Below, piece by piece: positions 17,678 to 25,645 of a DNA stretch of 64,000 bases. The stretch comes from Salinivirgaceae bacterium (lineage in GTDB: Bacteria > Bacteroidota > Bacteroidia > Bacteroidales > SZUA-534): NCBI GenBank assembly GCA_016284875.1, contig JAEEPS010000001.1:1-64000 (forward strand), given 5' to 3'. The first letter of the stretch is position 1. Each line of letters begins with the position of its first letter. A model generated the notes under the pieces. That model was not told the origin of the DNA. It made no database searches and saw only the letters and a list, made by a program, of their open reading frames with translations. A program made the position numbers and the translations under genes.

Positions 17678-18688
17678 TTACCACCTGTTGTATTTTTCGT
17701 TATATTCTTCTTCGCTCAACAAGCAGTACTCATAGTCGAACGATGCCGCGTTGAACACACCTAAAGCACCACCTTTGATGTTGGTTGGCGCCGAGGCTGG
17801 CGCCGGCGTATAAACTCCGCCGTCGTAACGGATTTGGTTTATCAGCGAATTGTAATAATCGTAAACCTCTTTGGTTACGGAATACATCATCAGCTTTTGT
17901 GATGGATATCTTTCAAACCACCAACTGTCCTTTCTCCAACCTTCTGTTGAAACCCCGCCACAAAGGTCCATACCCTTAAAGCCGGGCTGCAATAATTCGT
18001 CGCTTATAATGCTCACGCTCCACGTATATTGACCGTTTGAGAACGGAAGAGGTTCTTCCCCATCCCCTTTTTTGAATACATAATAGTTGTCCTCGTTGGG
18101 ATTGTCGTGGAACCATACGTATGGTATTTCTCCAACAGCACCGTCAGTAAATTTATCGGCTTGCCGATGTGTTATGGTGTCAATTTTAATGGCACTCGGC
18201 ATTGTGCATTCCGATGTGTAGGTATGTCCGCGCCATTCAACCTTCAAATAGTAAGTATGCCCAGCCTTGCCTTGCAGTTTTGTAGTCTGAAAATAACATT
18301 GAGTTGACAATCTGTGGTCATAAACAAGCATTGAATCGATTACGCCTATATTGTCATAGATTGGAAACCACACAATCGAATCTTCACCTGATTGGGTTGT
18401 ATATCGTGTGTAGTGGCTCCATATAGAATCGGCAGCAGGAATCAGGGTGTCAACAACGCCCTCATCGTCGGATATGATAATGAGAGCATCGTCAACCCAT
18501 TGATTTAAATCACTTTCAGTTGAGCCACTCAATCCCAATTTGGTGTAATATGGAGGTTTGCCGTTGGTGATTTCAGCATCGATAACCAATTTAGTCTCGG
18601 GATGGAGTTGCAGGTTATATTCCTCGGTGCATGCATTTATTAGCAAACACAAAAAAACTATTATTCCAGTAAGTGATTTTGTTCTCAT
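17678..18688 (-). CDS. DUF4249 lipoprotein paired with TonB receptor
   Basis: 336 residues with a lipoprotein signal (LTGIIVFLCLLINACTEE; lipid-modified Cys about residue 20). After it comes the DUF4249 start pattern (LHPETKLVIDAEITNGKPPY), then LQGKAGHTYYLKVEWRGHTYTSECTMP, which is the second typical block, and a C-terminal NIKGGALGVFNAASF. It ends one base before the TonB receptor start, so the two are co-translated. DUF4249 proteins are thought to sit at the cell surface as accessory parts of the receptor; the exact role is not known. Confidence 0.88.
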   Translation of the reverse strand: MRTKSLTGIIVFLCLLINACTEEYNLQLHPETKLVIDAEITNGKPPYYTKLGLSGSTESDLNQWVDDALIIISDDEGVVDTLIPAADSIWSHYTRYTTQSGEDSIVWFPIYDNIGVIDSMLVYDHRLSTQCYFQTTKLQGKAGHTYYLKVEWRGHTYTSECTMPSAIKIDTITHRQADKFTDGAVGEIPYVWFHDNPNEDNYYVFKKGDGEEPLPFSNGQYTWSVSIISDELLQPGFKGMDLCGGVSTEGWRKDSWWFERYPSQKLMMYSVTKEVYDYYNSLINQIRYDGGVYTPAPASAPTNIKGGALGVFNAASFDYEYCLLSEEEYNEKYNRW

Positions 18689-18883
18689 TTTAAGTTTATA
18701 CGTTCTTTTAATGACTATATTGCAAAATAGATGTGGTTATCGGTGTTTTTCAAAATTTTGTTATCCGAAACATCTATCATTTCCCCGTAATTTGTCTGCT
18801 GTGATAACGGAATTCAAATATAGTTGTTTTGTCATTTCAGTCAGAGATGCCGTTTTTTGGGAATGCAGCGGAATTGTCATAAC

Positions 18884-18913
18884 AAAAAAGGGCTGTCTCA
18901 GCGGGCAACCCTT
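18884..18913 (-). terminator. Rho-independent terminator of the DUF4468-like gene
   Basis: Minus strand: 8-bp stem AAGGGTTG/CAGCCCTT (one G-U pair), 10-base loop, then a T run. It lies 23 bases past the stop at 18936. Confidence 0.85.
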
Positions 18914-18935
18914 GTTATGTGTGTTTGACAAAATC

Positions 18936-19580
18936 CTACCAGTCGTCATCGGAAGACGGAGTTTCAACTTTTGGTTTTGCGGCCTCAGTCAACTGTTTTT
19001 CAACTATCTCGGTGAATACGCAACTGGCAACATATGCGCTTGAGCCAATCTTTTTACGCAGAGGGTCTTGCTCGTCGTAGAACGGATAGCATTTCTTTGA
19101 AGTCCAAGAAGTTCCCGAGTTAATCACATAATCCTTGATGGTGGTGGTCAGCCTTGCCTTGCCATCTTTAATGTTGATTTTCACAATCATATTCACACTT
19201 ACAACTTGGTGTGGGAAGGTTACAACGTTCTTGATGTTGACATTGACAATCAACGCTCCGGTTTCTTTGCTGTTTGTTTGAACTGCAGCCGTTTTGTCGG
19301 CAAAAGTTTTTGTAAACCAGCCATTTATGTTGTCGTAGATTTTATCTTTGTCCATACCGGCGCACTCAATAACGTTGCTGTAGGTGAGTTGGTCGTTTTT
19401 GTCAAGTTCAAATTTCGATTTCAACGAAGTTGCCGCCTCCACATATTGATGTTTGTGGTCGGCCTTGCCATCGTATTTGTCGAGGTCGTATTTGGCAAAT
19501 GAATCGCCAGTTAGAATCTGCGCCGAAGCCCCTATTGCGCCAAGCATAAAGAGGCTGACTGTTAGTGCTTTAATTTTCAT
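18936..19580 (-). CDS. Secreted DUF4468-like (TBP-fold) protein
   Basis: 214 residues. Signal peptide MKIKALTVSLFMLGAIGASAQ, then a single alpha/beta domain with the pattern of DUF4468/TBP-like fold proteins: TYSNVIECAGMDKDKIYDNINGWF near the start, a central run of alternating strands (VNVNIKNVVTF, NMIVKINIKDGKARLTTTI) and a C-terminal helix (VFTEIVEKQLTEAAK) with an acidic tail SSDDDW. These periplasmic or surface proteins are common in Bacteroidales and have no defined function. It stands alone, with a TATATTTG box about 94 bases upstream and a strong terminator. Confidence 0.7.
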   Translation of the reverse strand: MKIKALTVSLFMLGAIGASAQILTGDSFAKYDLDKYDGKADHKHQYVEAATSLKSKFELDKNDQLTYSNVIECAGMDKDKIYDNINGWFTKTFADKTAAVQTNSKETGALIVNVNIKNVVTFPHQVVSVNMIVKINIKDGKARLTTTIKDYVINSGTSWTSKKCYPFYDEQDPLRKKIGSSAYVASCVFTEIVEKQLTEAAKPKVETPSSDDDW

Positions 19581-19673
19581 TTCAGTTCTTTGGTTAATTG
19601 TACTTCAACTTCTCAAGTACGGTTATTTTTCATAAGGCGCTGAAGTTGCATGCCGTCGGCACAACACCGATTG

Positions 19674-19681
19674 CAAATATA
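19674..19681 (-). promoter_or_regulatory. Putative -7 box of the DUF4468-like gene
   Basis: TATATTTG on the minus strand (full TAnnTTTG match), implying a leader of about 85 bases before the start at 19580. Confidence 0.45.
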
Positions 19682-19736
19682 GTCAATAAGATTTGTTTTG
19701 AAAGCCGATTTATCGAGATTTTTGAACTTAAACCAG

Positions 19737-20207
19737 TTAATCTAATAATGGGTTTACATAATCGTCAGAGGCAAAATAATCTTCGGTGATGTTGTATTTA
19801 TAATCAATATGGACATACCTTGTACCATCGCTACGCGAACTCGATTCGCGTTCTTTATAATTCTGGGGAAGCAGCAAATTTCTTCTTGAATAATTTGATT
19901 TAACGAACAGCAGCGAATCAACTTTTTGCTCATTCTCAATCTTATATACCAATAGAGTGTCTGATTCGAAAATGATTGGTTCAGGCCAGTCTTCGCATTT
20001 CCACACGAAAAAAACATCCGTATCAGAACAATAATCTCCTTTACATACTATAGAAGTGTCCTTCGATATTAATTTCAATTCAACATTAATTTTTCTACAA
20101 TGAATAGTGACATTATAATAATAGTATTCGTCATTAACACAAGATGTTACGAAAAGAATGATTGCGCAACAAATGAATAAAATTGACTTACTTTTAGAGT
20201 TATTCAT
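19737..20207 (-). CDS. Lipoprotein, paralogue of 20219-20704
   Basis: 156-residue lipoprotein (ILFICCAIILFVTSCVND; acylated Cys about residue 23). The mature part is Tyr/Asp-rich and beta-like. It shares with its neighbour the blocks YKIENEQKVDSLLF, NLLLPQNYKERES and a C-terminal YNITEDYFASDDYVNPLL, showing tandem duplication. Base composition is AT-rich. No family recognised, no function assigned. Eleven bases separate it from the upstream paralogue, so they form one transcription unit. Confidence 0.7.
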   Translation of the reverse strand: MNNSKSKSILFICCAIILFVTSCVNDEYYYYNVTIHCRKINVELKLISKDTSIVCKGDYCSDTDVFFVWKCEDWPEPIIFESDTLLVYKIENEQKVDSLLFVKSNYSRRNLLLPQNYKERESSSRSDGTRYVHIDYKYNITEDYFASDDYVNPLLD

Positions 20208-20218
20208 TTTAGAATTGT

Positions 20219-20704
20219 TTAATATAAATTGTCATCCTGCTCCGTAAACAATGGATTTTCATAGTAATCGGAACTGAAATATTCCTCTGTGATTTTATAA
20301 GAGTAGTGGTGTTCTCTTGTCCCTTCTTGTGAATCTTCCGCGAGCCTATATTTATAGTTTTGAGGCAACATTAAGTTTTTTGTTGAGCAATTTGTTTTAT
20401 CAAACATTATTGAATCCACAATTTGCTGATTTTCTATTTCATACACCACCAAGGCATTTGCATTGAAAATAGACGATTCGAATTCTTCAGCACCTATATA
20501 ATGCCAAAGAAAATCTGCATAATCGTAGTAATACGGTCCGTCATTGTGTGTTATGGAGAATTCGTCCTTTATAACCTTTATTTTAATTTCAGTTTCCTGG
20601 CAATAAATGGCAATATCATAATAGTCAGTCATTGAGGTGCTGCAAGCCGCAGTGACCAATCCGAATACTATAAAACTTACAATCTGTCTTATTCTATTTA
20701 TCAT
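20219..20704 (-). CDS. Lipoprotein, paralogue of 19737-20207
   Basis: 161-residue lipoprotein (QIVSFIVFGLVTAACSTS; acylated Cys about residue 21). It matches the downstream protein through most of its length (YEIENQQIVDSIMF, NLMLPQNYKYRL, YKITEEYFSSDYYENPLF) but has diverged strongly, with a different first third. AT-rich like its partner. Not recognised as a named family. It lies just downstream of uvrC on the same strand with a 49-base gap, and no promoter box was seen. Confidence 0.7.
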   Translation of the reverse strand: MINRIRQIVSFIVFGLVTAACSTSMTDYYDIAIYCQETEIKIKVIKDEFSITHNDGPYYYDYADFLWHYIGAEEFESSIFNANALVVYEIENQQIVDSIMFDKTNCSTKNLMLPQNYKYRLAEDSQEGTREHHYSYKITEEYFSSDYYENPLFTEQDDNLY

Positions 20705-20753
20705 ATTTCCGAATCGAGCGAACTAATTGATTTGTAACAAATAGACTACGGCT

Positions 20754-22583
20754 TTATAAATCCAATTTCCCCTGTCGGAAGTAGTTTGCAACCACCTCGG
20801 CCTTGGCGTGGCCGATAATCTTCTCGAGCGTTTCAAGTGACGCGGCGCGCATTGCGTCAACGGTTTTCAGTTCGCCGAAGAGAGCCTCTTTGGTTTTGTC
20901 GCCGATGCCTTTAATGCCGTCGAGTTCTGACACAAGGAATGCTTTTGAGCGTTTGTTGCGGTGGAAGGTGATGGCCGCGCGGTGAACCTCCTCCTGCATT
21001 CCTGCAAAGAATCGGAAAATGTCGTCGGTACGGCGTATCTCAATGTGTTTCGGCGGAAATCCGATTAGAAGTTCGTTGGTTGAGTGCTTGTCGTTTTTGG
21101 CAAGCCCCAGTATGGAAATATTCAACCCGAGAGCGTCTTCCGTAGCCTGACGGATTGACTCCATTTGCCCCACACCGCCGTCGGCGACAATCAGGTCGGG
21201 CAGGGGTTGCGCCTCGGCCATAAGACGGGAGTAGCGGCGGTTTACCACTTCAAACATTGAGGCGTAATCGTCGGGACCCTCAACAGTTTTTATGTTGAAC
21301 AGCCGGTAGTCTTTTTTCGACGGCTTTCCGTCTTTATAAACAACGCAGGCGGCAACCGGAAACGCGCCCTGAATGTTTGAGTTGTCGAAAATCTCTATGT
21401 AGCGCGGAATGTTGGGCAGATGCAGTTTTTTCTGAACCGACACCAGCAGGTCGATAGGATTGTTACGGTTGCGCAGGGCGCTGCGCTTGAGTTTCTCAAC
21501 GGCGTACATGTGCGCGTTTTTCTCGCACAGTTCAAGCAGTTTTTTCTTGTCGCCGCGCTGCGGAACAACAAAGTTTATGTTGTCGAGGCTGAAGTCGATT
21601 TCGAACGGCACAATAATCTCTGCCGAGGTGCTCAGCCGTCGTTGCCGCGCCTCCTCAATGACCGATAGCAGCAGCGAGTCGAGTTCCTCCTCAATCCGTT
21701 TCCTCATTTCGAAGGTGTGCACCTGCACAATGGCGCCGTTCACCACCTTCATAAAACTGATGTAGGCGCAGTCGTCGTCATCGATAATCGAGAAGACATC
21801 GACATTGTGGATTGTTGGGCTCACAACCGTCGATTTGCTCTGGAACTCCGACAGTTTGTCTATTTTATTCTTAACCTTCTGTGCCTCTTCGAATTTGTAC
21901 TCCTTACTTAAAGCATTCATTTTAGTCTTTAGCAGGTCGATGACGGCGTTCGAGTTGCCCTTCAGAATCTCTTTTATGTTGCTGATGGCTTCGGCGTAAT
22001 CCTCCTCTGTCTGCAGCCCCTCGCAAGGCCCCAGACAGTTGCCGATGTGGTGCTCAAGGCAGATTTTGTAGCGGCCTTTGGCAATGGCGTCGCGGCTCAA
22101 ATTCAGGGCACAGGTGCGCAGTGGGTAGAGTTGGCGGATAAGGTCGAGCAGCGTTTTCAGCGCGAAGCCCGACGTGTACGGCCCAAAATACGATGAGCCG
22201 TCGCGGATGAAGTTGCGCGTTGAGAATATGCGCGGGAAAGGCTCATTCTTGATGCAAATCCACGGATAGGTCTTGTCGTCTTTCAGCAGCGAGTTGTAGC
22301 GCGGCTGGTATTTCTTTATCAGATTGTTCTCGAGCAGAAGCGCGTCCTGCTCTGTATCCACCACAATATGCTTGATGTCGGCAATGTTACGCACCAGAAT
22401 CCGCACCTTGGCACGGTCCTGATACTTGTTGAAGTACGACGACACGCGCCGCTTCAGCCGTTTGGCTTTGCCCACGTAGATGATGGTTCCGTTCTTGTCG
22501 AGATACTGGTAAACGCCGGGGCTCTCGGGCAGCACGGCAACCAATTCTTTCAGGCGGGCAATATGTTCGTCGGCTGATTGCAT
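20754..22583 (-). CDS. uvrC: Excinuclease ABC subunit C
   Basis: UvrC makes both incisions around a damaged site in nucleotide excision repair after UvrAB loading. 609 residues, the usual length. GIY-YIG nuclease at the N-terminus (PGVYQYLDKNGTIIYVGKAK), a Cys cluster (CLEHHIGNCLGPCEG), the UVR/UvrB-binding motif (MNALSKEYKFEEAQKVKNKI), an RNase H-like 5' nuclease domain (IEIFDNSNIQGAFPVAACVV, LIVADGGVGQ) and a C-terminal helix-hairpin-helix (LDGIKGIGDKTKEALF). The start ATG at 22583 gives the canonical N-terminus. It lies 32 bases downstream of a lipoprotein gene on the same strand. Confidence 0.97.
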   Translation of the reverse strand: MQSADEHIARLKELVAVLPESPGVYQYLDKNGTIIYVGKAKRLKRRVSSYFNKYQDRAKVRILVRNIADIKHIVVDTEQDALLLENNLIKKYQPRYNSLLKDDKTYPWICIKNEPFPRIFSTRNFIRDGSSYFGPYTSGFALKTLLDLIRQLYPLRTCALNLSRDAIAKGRYKICLEHHIGNCLGPCEGLQTEEDYAEAISNIKEILKGNSNAVIDLLKTKMNALSKEYKFEEAQKVKNKIDKLSEFQSKSTVVSPTIHNVDVFSIIDDDDCAYISFMKVVNGAIVQVHTFEMRKRIEEELDSLLLSVIEEARQRRLSTSAEIIVPFEIDFSLDNINFVVPQRGDKKKLLELCEKNAHMYAVEKLKRSALRNRNNPIDLLVSVQKKLHLPNIPRYIEIFDNSNIQGAFPVAACVVYKDGKPSKKDYRLFNIKTVEGPDDYASMFEVVNRRYSRLMAEAQPLPDLIVADGGVGQMESIRQATEDALGLNISILGLAKNDKHSTNELLIGFPPKHIEIRRTDDIFRFFAGMQEEVHRAAITFHRNKRSKAFLVSELDGIKGIGDKTKEALFGELKTVDAMRAASLETLEKIIGHAKAEVVANYFRQGKLDL

Positions 22584-22615
22584 TCACCTGTGGTTTAAAG
22601 GCGGAATGTTTTTGC

Positions 22616-23005
22616 TTAATCGGCGGTAATTCCTTCTGAACAATCGGATTTTATGAATTTGTCGCCGCCTTTCAGTTTGATATGGAAAAAGTTAGATGAG
22701 CCTTCTTCAATAAACACCAATTCATTATCAAGCATTATGAATCTGTTTGTAAGAGTGCCATCGTTTATTGTCAGCACGCCATGCTCGGTTTGCCATTTTC
22801 CATGGCCGATGTAACTGCTCAACATGCCTTCGTAAAAGCTGAACGTGCCGTCTTTGTTGATGGTTATTGAGAAATTTCCGCCAAAACCTTCGCCTTCGTA
22901 AACGTAGGTGTTATTCGTTTGCAAGTCATCGTCCGACGAGTTGCAGCTTGCCATAAATAATGCTACAACAAGCATTATCGGCATCCATAGTAGTCTGATT
23001 TTCAT
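22616..23005 (-). CDS. Small lipoprotein, possible lipocalin-like fold
   Basis: 129 residues from the start at 23005 (MKIRLLWMPIMLVVALFMAS then CNSSDDD). I reject the longer reading from 23074 because the -7 box at 23030-23037 lies inside it and the lipoprotein signal begins here. The mature part is beta-rich with GNFSITINKDGTFSFYEG and GHGKWQTEHGVLTINDGTL, patterns seen in small lipocalin-like lipoproteins of Bacteroidetes. No catalytic motif. Function unknown. Confidence 0.65.
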   Translation of the reverse strand: MKIRLLWMPIMLVVALFMASCNSSDDDLQTNNTYVYEGEGFGGNFSITINKDGTFSFYEGMLSSYIGHGKWQTEHGVLTINDGTLTNRFIMLDNELVFIEEGSSNFFHIKLKGGDKFIKSDCSEGITAD

Positions 23006-23029
23006 AACAATTTGATTTTTAAAACATAA

Positions 23030-23037
23030 CAAAAATA
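23030..23037 (-). promoter_or_regulatory. Putative -7 box of the 23005 lipoprotein
   Basis: TATTTTTG on the minus strand (TAnnTTTG), 25 bases before the start at 23005; it decides that start against 23074. Confidence 0.5.
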
Positions 23038-23077
23038 TAAATTTTGCTTGAAGAAAACTATTTTTCCCTTTCATTTT

Positions 23078-23425
23078 TCAATGGCACTCGTGGTGCTGGC
23101 AGCCGATGCCCGAATCAGTCAATGTGTCGTTTAGGTAGGCTTCGGCTACATCTTTCACGTTGCCCGAGCAGCCGCGAATTACCATAATATTCTGTGAGTT
23201 GAGCACGTTGAGCGCGCCGTCGCCCATATTGCCGGCGAGCATCACGTTCACGCCCATCTGCCGCAGAGTGAAGGCGATGTTGCTCTTGCAGCCGCAGCCT
23301 TCGGGCGACGGAACGGTCTCGGCGCCAGTAATCTGCTTGTTTTCAACTGTATAGACGGTATATTCCTTGCAGTGTCCGAAATGGTCATCCACGCGGCCAT
23401 CGCGAGTGGGGATTGCTATTTTCAT
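23078..23425 (-). CDS. NifX/NifB-like dinitrogenase cofactor family protein
   Basis: 115 residues from ATG at 23425 (MKIAIPTRDGRVDDHFGHCK). The family signature is clear: a beta-strand start IAIPT, the V..HFG motif, the Cys pair in PEGCGCKSN and MLAGNMGDGALNVLNSQNI, then a C-terminal Cys/His-rich tail (GCQHHECH). Family members include the FeMo-cofactor carriers NifX and NafY, but stand-alone copies like this are widespread in anaerobes and bind metal or Fe-S clusters for unknown clients. No nif genes are near. A TATCTTTG box lies 22 bases upstream. Confidence 0.85.
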   Translation of the reverse strand: MKIAIPTRDGRVDDHFGHCKEYTVYTVENKQITGAETVPSPEGCGCKSNIAFTLRQMGVNVMLAGNMGDGALNVLNSQNIMVIRGCSGNVKDVAEAYLNDTLTDSGIGCQHHECH

Positions 23426-23446
23426 ATCAGTGTGTTTTGTTTCGGG

Positions 23447-23454
23447 CAAAGATA
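23447..23454 (-). promoter_or_regulatory. Putative -7 box of the NifX-like gene
   Basis: TATCTTTG on the minus strand (TAnnTTTG). It supports the start at 23425 over an upstream in-frame codon at 23449, which the box overlaps. Confidence 0.45.
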
Positions 23455-23507
23455 AAACGATTTTGGCGATTCAGTACCGACTAATTGACCTCTCCCATAT
23501 CACTCAA

Positions 23508-23539
23508 CAAAAACGGCCCGCCGCAAAAGCAGCGAGCCG
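23508..23539 (-). terminator. Rho-independent terminator of typA
   Basis: Minus strand: 11-bp stem (23514-23524 with 23529-23539, G-U pairs included), TTTT loop, then TTTTTG. It lies 27 bases past the typA stop. Confidence 0.93.
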
Positions 23540-23565
23540 CAATTACTATAATGTGTGTTTAAAAA

Positions 23566-25380
23566 CTACGCGTTCAAGCTCTGCTCGCGCATGTTGGCGC
23601 GCTTGCGCTCGGTTTCGTCGAGAATAATCTTGCGCAGACGCATTGAGTGCGGCGTAATTTCCACATATTCATCCTTTTGGATGTACTCAAGCGCCTCTTC
23701 GAGCGAGAATTTCACCGGCGGTGCAATGCTCACCTTCTCGTCAGAGCCCGAAGCACGCATGTTGGTGAGTTTCTTTGTTTTAGTCACGTTTATCACGATG
23801 TCCCCCGGGCGGGTGCTTTCGCCGATAACCTGACCGGCGTAAACTTCTTCCATCGGCTCAATGAAGAATTTGCCGCGGTCTTGTAACTTATTGAGTGCGT
23901 ATGCGATGCTGGTTCCGCTTTCCATCACAATCAGCGAGCCGTTGATGCGTTTCTCAATCTCGCCCTTGTAAGGTTCAAAATCAATGAAGCGGTGTGCAAT
24001 CACAGCCTCGCCCGCGGTAGCGGTCATCATATTGCTCGACAGGCCGATGATACCGCGCGATGGAATTTTGAAATCCAAATGCACGCGGTCGCCCTTGCGG
24101 TCCATATTCAGCAGTTCGCCCTTACGGCGTGTCACCATCTCAATGGCCTTGCCCGAGCAGTCTTCCGGCAGGTCGATGGTGAGTTCCTCAACAGGCTCAC
24201 ATTTTTCGCCATCAATCTCTTTTATAATCACCTGTGGCTGACCAACTTGCAGTTCGTATCCCTCGCGGCGCATTGTCTCAATCAGAATGGACAAGTGAAG
24301 CACGCCACGGCCGTAAACGGTGAACGCATCGGCCGAGTCTGTCGGCTCAACGCGCAGCGCCAGGTTCTTTTCGAGTTCTTTCTCAAGACGATCTTTCAGG
24401 TGGCGCGATGTCACAAATTTGCCGTCCTTGCCAAAGAATGGCGAGTTGTTGATTGTGAACAACATACTCATAGTCGGCTCATCAACTGCGATTGGCGGCA
24501 GAGCGTCCGGATTCTCGTTGTCGGCAATGGTGTCGCCGATTTCGAATCCCTCAATGCCCATCACGGCGCAGATGTCGCCGGCCTCAACCTGGTCAACCTT
24601 CGCCTTGCCCATTCCCTCGAACACGTAAAGTTCCTTCACGCGCGATTTCACAATTGAGCCGTCGCGTTTGCAAAGGCTGATTTGCTCGCCAGAGTGGATG
24701 GTGCCACGGTGAACGCGGCCCACAGCGATTCGGCCCACGTACGATGAGTAGTCGAGCGATGTGATGAGCATCTGCAGCGAGCCTTCTTCGGCGTGTGGTT
24801 CGGGAATATATTTAAGGATGGCCTCAAGCAGCGGCAGCATATCGGTCGACGGCTTTTTCAGGTCGTCGGTCATCCAGCCGTTCTTTGCCGAGCCGTAGAT
24901 AACCGGAAAATCCAGTTGGTCCTCGTTGGCGTCGAGTTGGAACATCAGTTCGAAAACCTGCTCGCAAACCTCGTCGGGGCGGCAGTTCTGCTTGTCAACC
25001 TTGTTGATGACAACAATCGGTTTCAAGCCGATTTGCAGGGCTTTCTGAAGCACAAAACGAGTCTGCGGCATCGGGCCTTCGAAGGCGTCAACCAAAAGCA
25101 GAACGCCGTCGGCCATATTCAGCACGCGCTCAACCTCGCCACCAAAATCGGAGTGCCCCGGAGTGTCGATGATGTTGATTTTCACACCCTTGTAAACCAT
25201 CGAAACGTTTTTCGACAGGATGGTTATGCCGCGTTCGCGCTCAAGGTCGTTGTTGTCGAGAAAGAGTTCGCCGGCCGCGTGTTCCTTAAACTGTTTGGTT
25301 TGCAGAAGGATTTTGTCGACCAGTGTAGTCTTGCCGTGGTCGACGTGCGCGATGATTGCAATGTTTCTGATTTGCTTCAT
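23566..25380 (-). CDS. typA: Ribosome-associated GTPase TypA/BipA
   Basis: TypA/BipA is a translational GTPase of the EF-G/LepA group that binds the 70S ribosome and helps ribosome assembly and stress adaptation. 604 residues from ATG at 25380. G motifs: [15 protein letters not shown] (P-loop), [27 protein letters not shown]. Domain II follows, then EF-G-like domains and the TypA-specific C-terminus ([15 protein letters not shown] [39 protein letters not shown]). I reject the longer start at 25407 because the -7 box at 25405-25412 overlaps it. Terminator at 23508-23539. Confidence 0.97.
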   Translation of the reverse strand: MKQIRNIAIIAHVDHGKTTLVDKILLQTKQFKEHAAGELFLDNNDLERERGITILSKNVSMVYKGVKINIIDTPGHSDFGGEVERVLNMADGVLLLVDAFEGPMPQTRFVLQKALQIGLKPIVVINKVDKQNCRPDEVCEQVFELMFQLDANEDQLDFPVIYGSAKNGWMTDDLKKPSTDMLPLLEAILKYIPEPHAEEGSLQMLITSLDYSSYVGRIAVGRVHRGTIHSGEQISLCKRDGSIVKSRVKELYVFEGMGKAKVDQVEAGDICAVMGIEGFEIGDTIADNENPDALPPIAVDEPTMSMLFTINNSPFFGKDGKFVTSRHLKDRLEKELEKNLALRVEPTDSADAFTVYGRGVLHLSILIETMRREGYELQVGQPQVIIKEIDGEKCEPVEELTIDLPEDCSGKAIEMVTRRKGELLNMDRKGDRVHLDFKIPSRGIIGLSSNMMTATAGEAVIAHRFIDFEPYKGEIEKRINGSLIVMESGTSIAYALNKLQDRGKFFIEPMEEVYAGQVIGESTRPGDIVINVTKTKKLTNMRASGSDEKVSIAPPVKFSLEEALEYIQKDEYVEITPHSMRLRKIILDETERKRANMREQSLNA

Positions 25381-25404
25381 TTTTAGCCCAAATTTTTGAG
25401 GGTG

Positions 25405-25412
25405 CAAAAGTA
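25405..25412 (-). promoter_or_regulatory. Putative -7 box of typA
   Basis: TACTTTTG on the minus strand (TAnnTTTG), 25 bases before the start at 25380. Confidence 0.5.
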
Positions 25413-25627
25413 GTAATTTTTACAAGATTGCGTATCGGTTGACAAAAAGATAGAATAAATAATTTGCTTTCAGGCTGTTGAAGGGCGTTTGCCGCGATGC
25501 CAAGTCCGGTTTTTTGAGGCTGCAGCCGATGTTTTGAATGCGATTAACGCGCGCGGCGCCGATTTTTCGGCACAAATTGTACCGATAAAAGCCGTTTTTG
25601 TCCTAATCGCGAAAGCCTGCCGAAATC

Positions 25628-25635
25628 TACTTTTG
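25628..25635 (+). promoter_or_regulatory. Putative -7 box of the second TonB receptor
   Basis: TACTTTTG (TAnnTTTG). It is only 10 bases ahead of the TTG codon at 25646, so either the message is nearly leaderless or translation starts at the ATG at 25661. Confidence 0.4.
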
Positions 25636-25645
25636 CGGCAGATTT

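Noticed and set aside
15361..18688. SusC/SusD polysaccharide utilisation locus
   Set aside because: The partner is DUF4249, not SusD, and no glycoside hydrolase is near.
23078..23425. Part of a nitrogen fixation cluster
   Set aside because: No nif genes are nearby; stand-alone members of this family are common in anaerobes.
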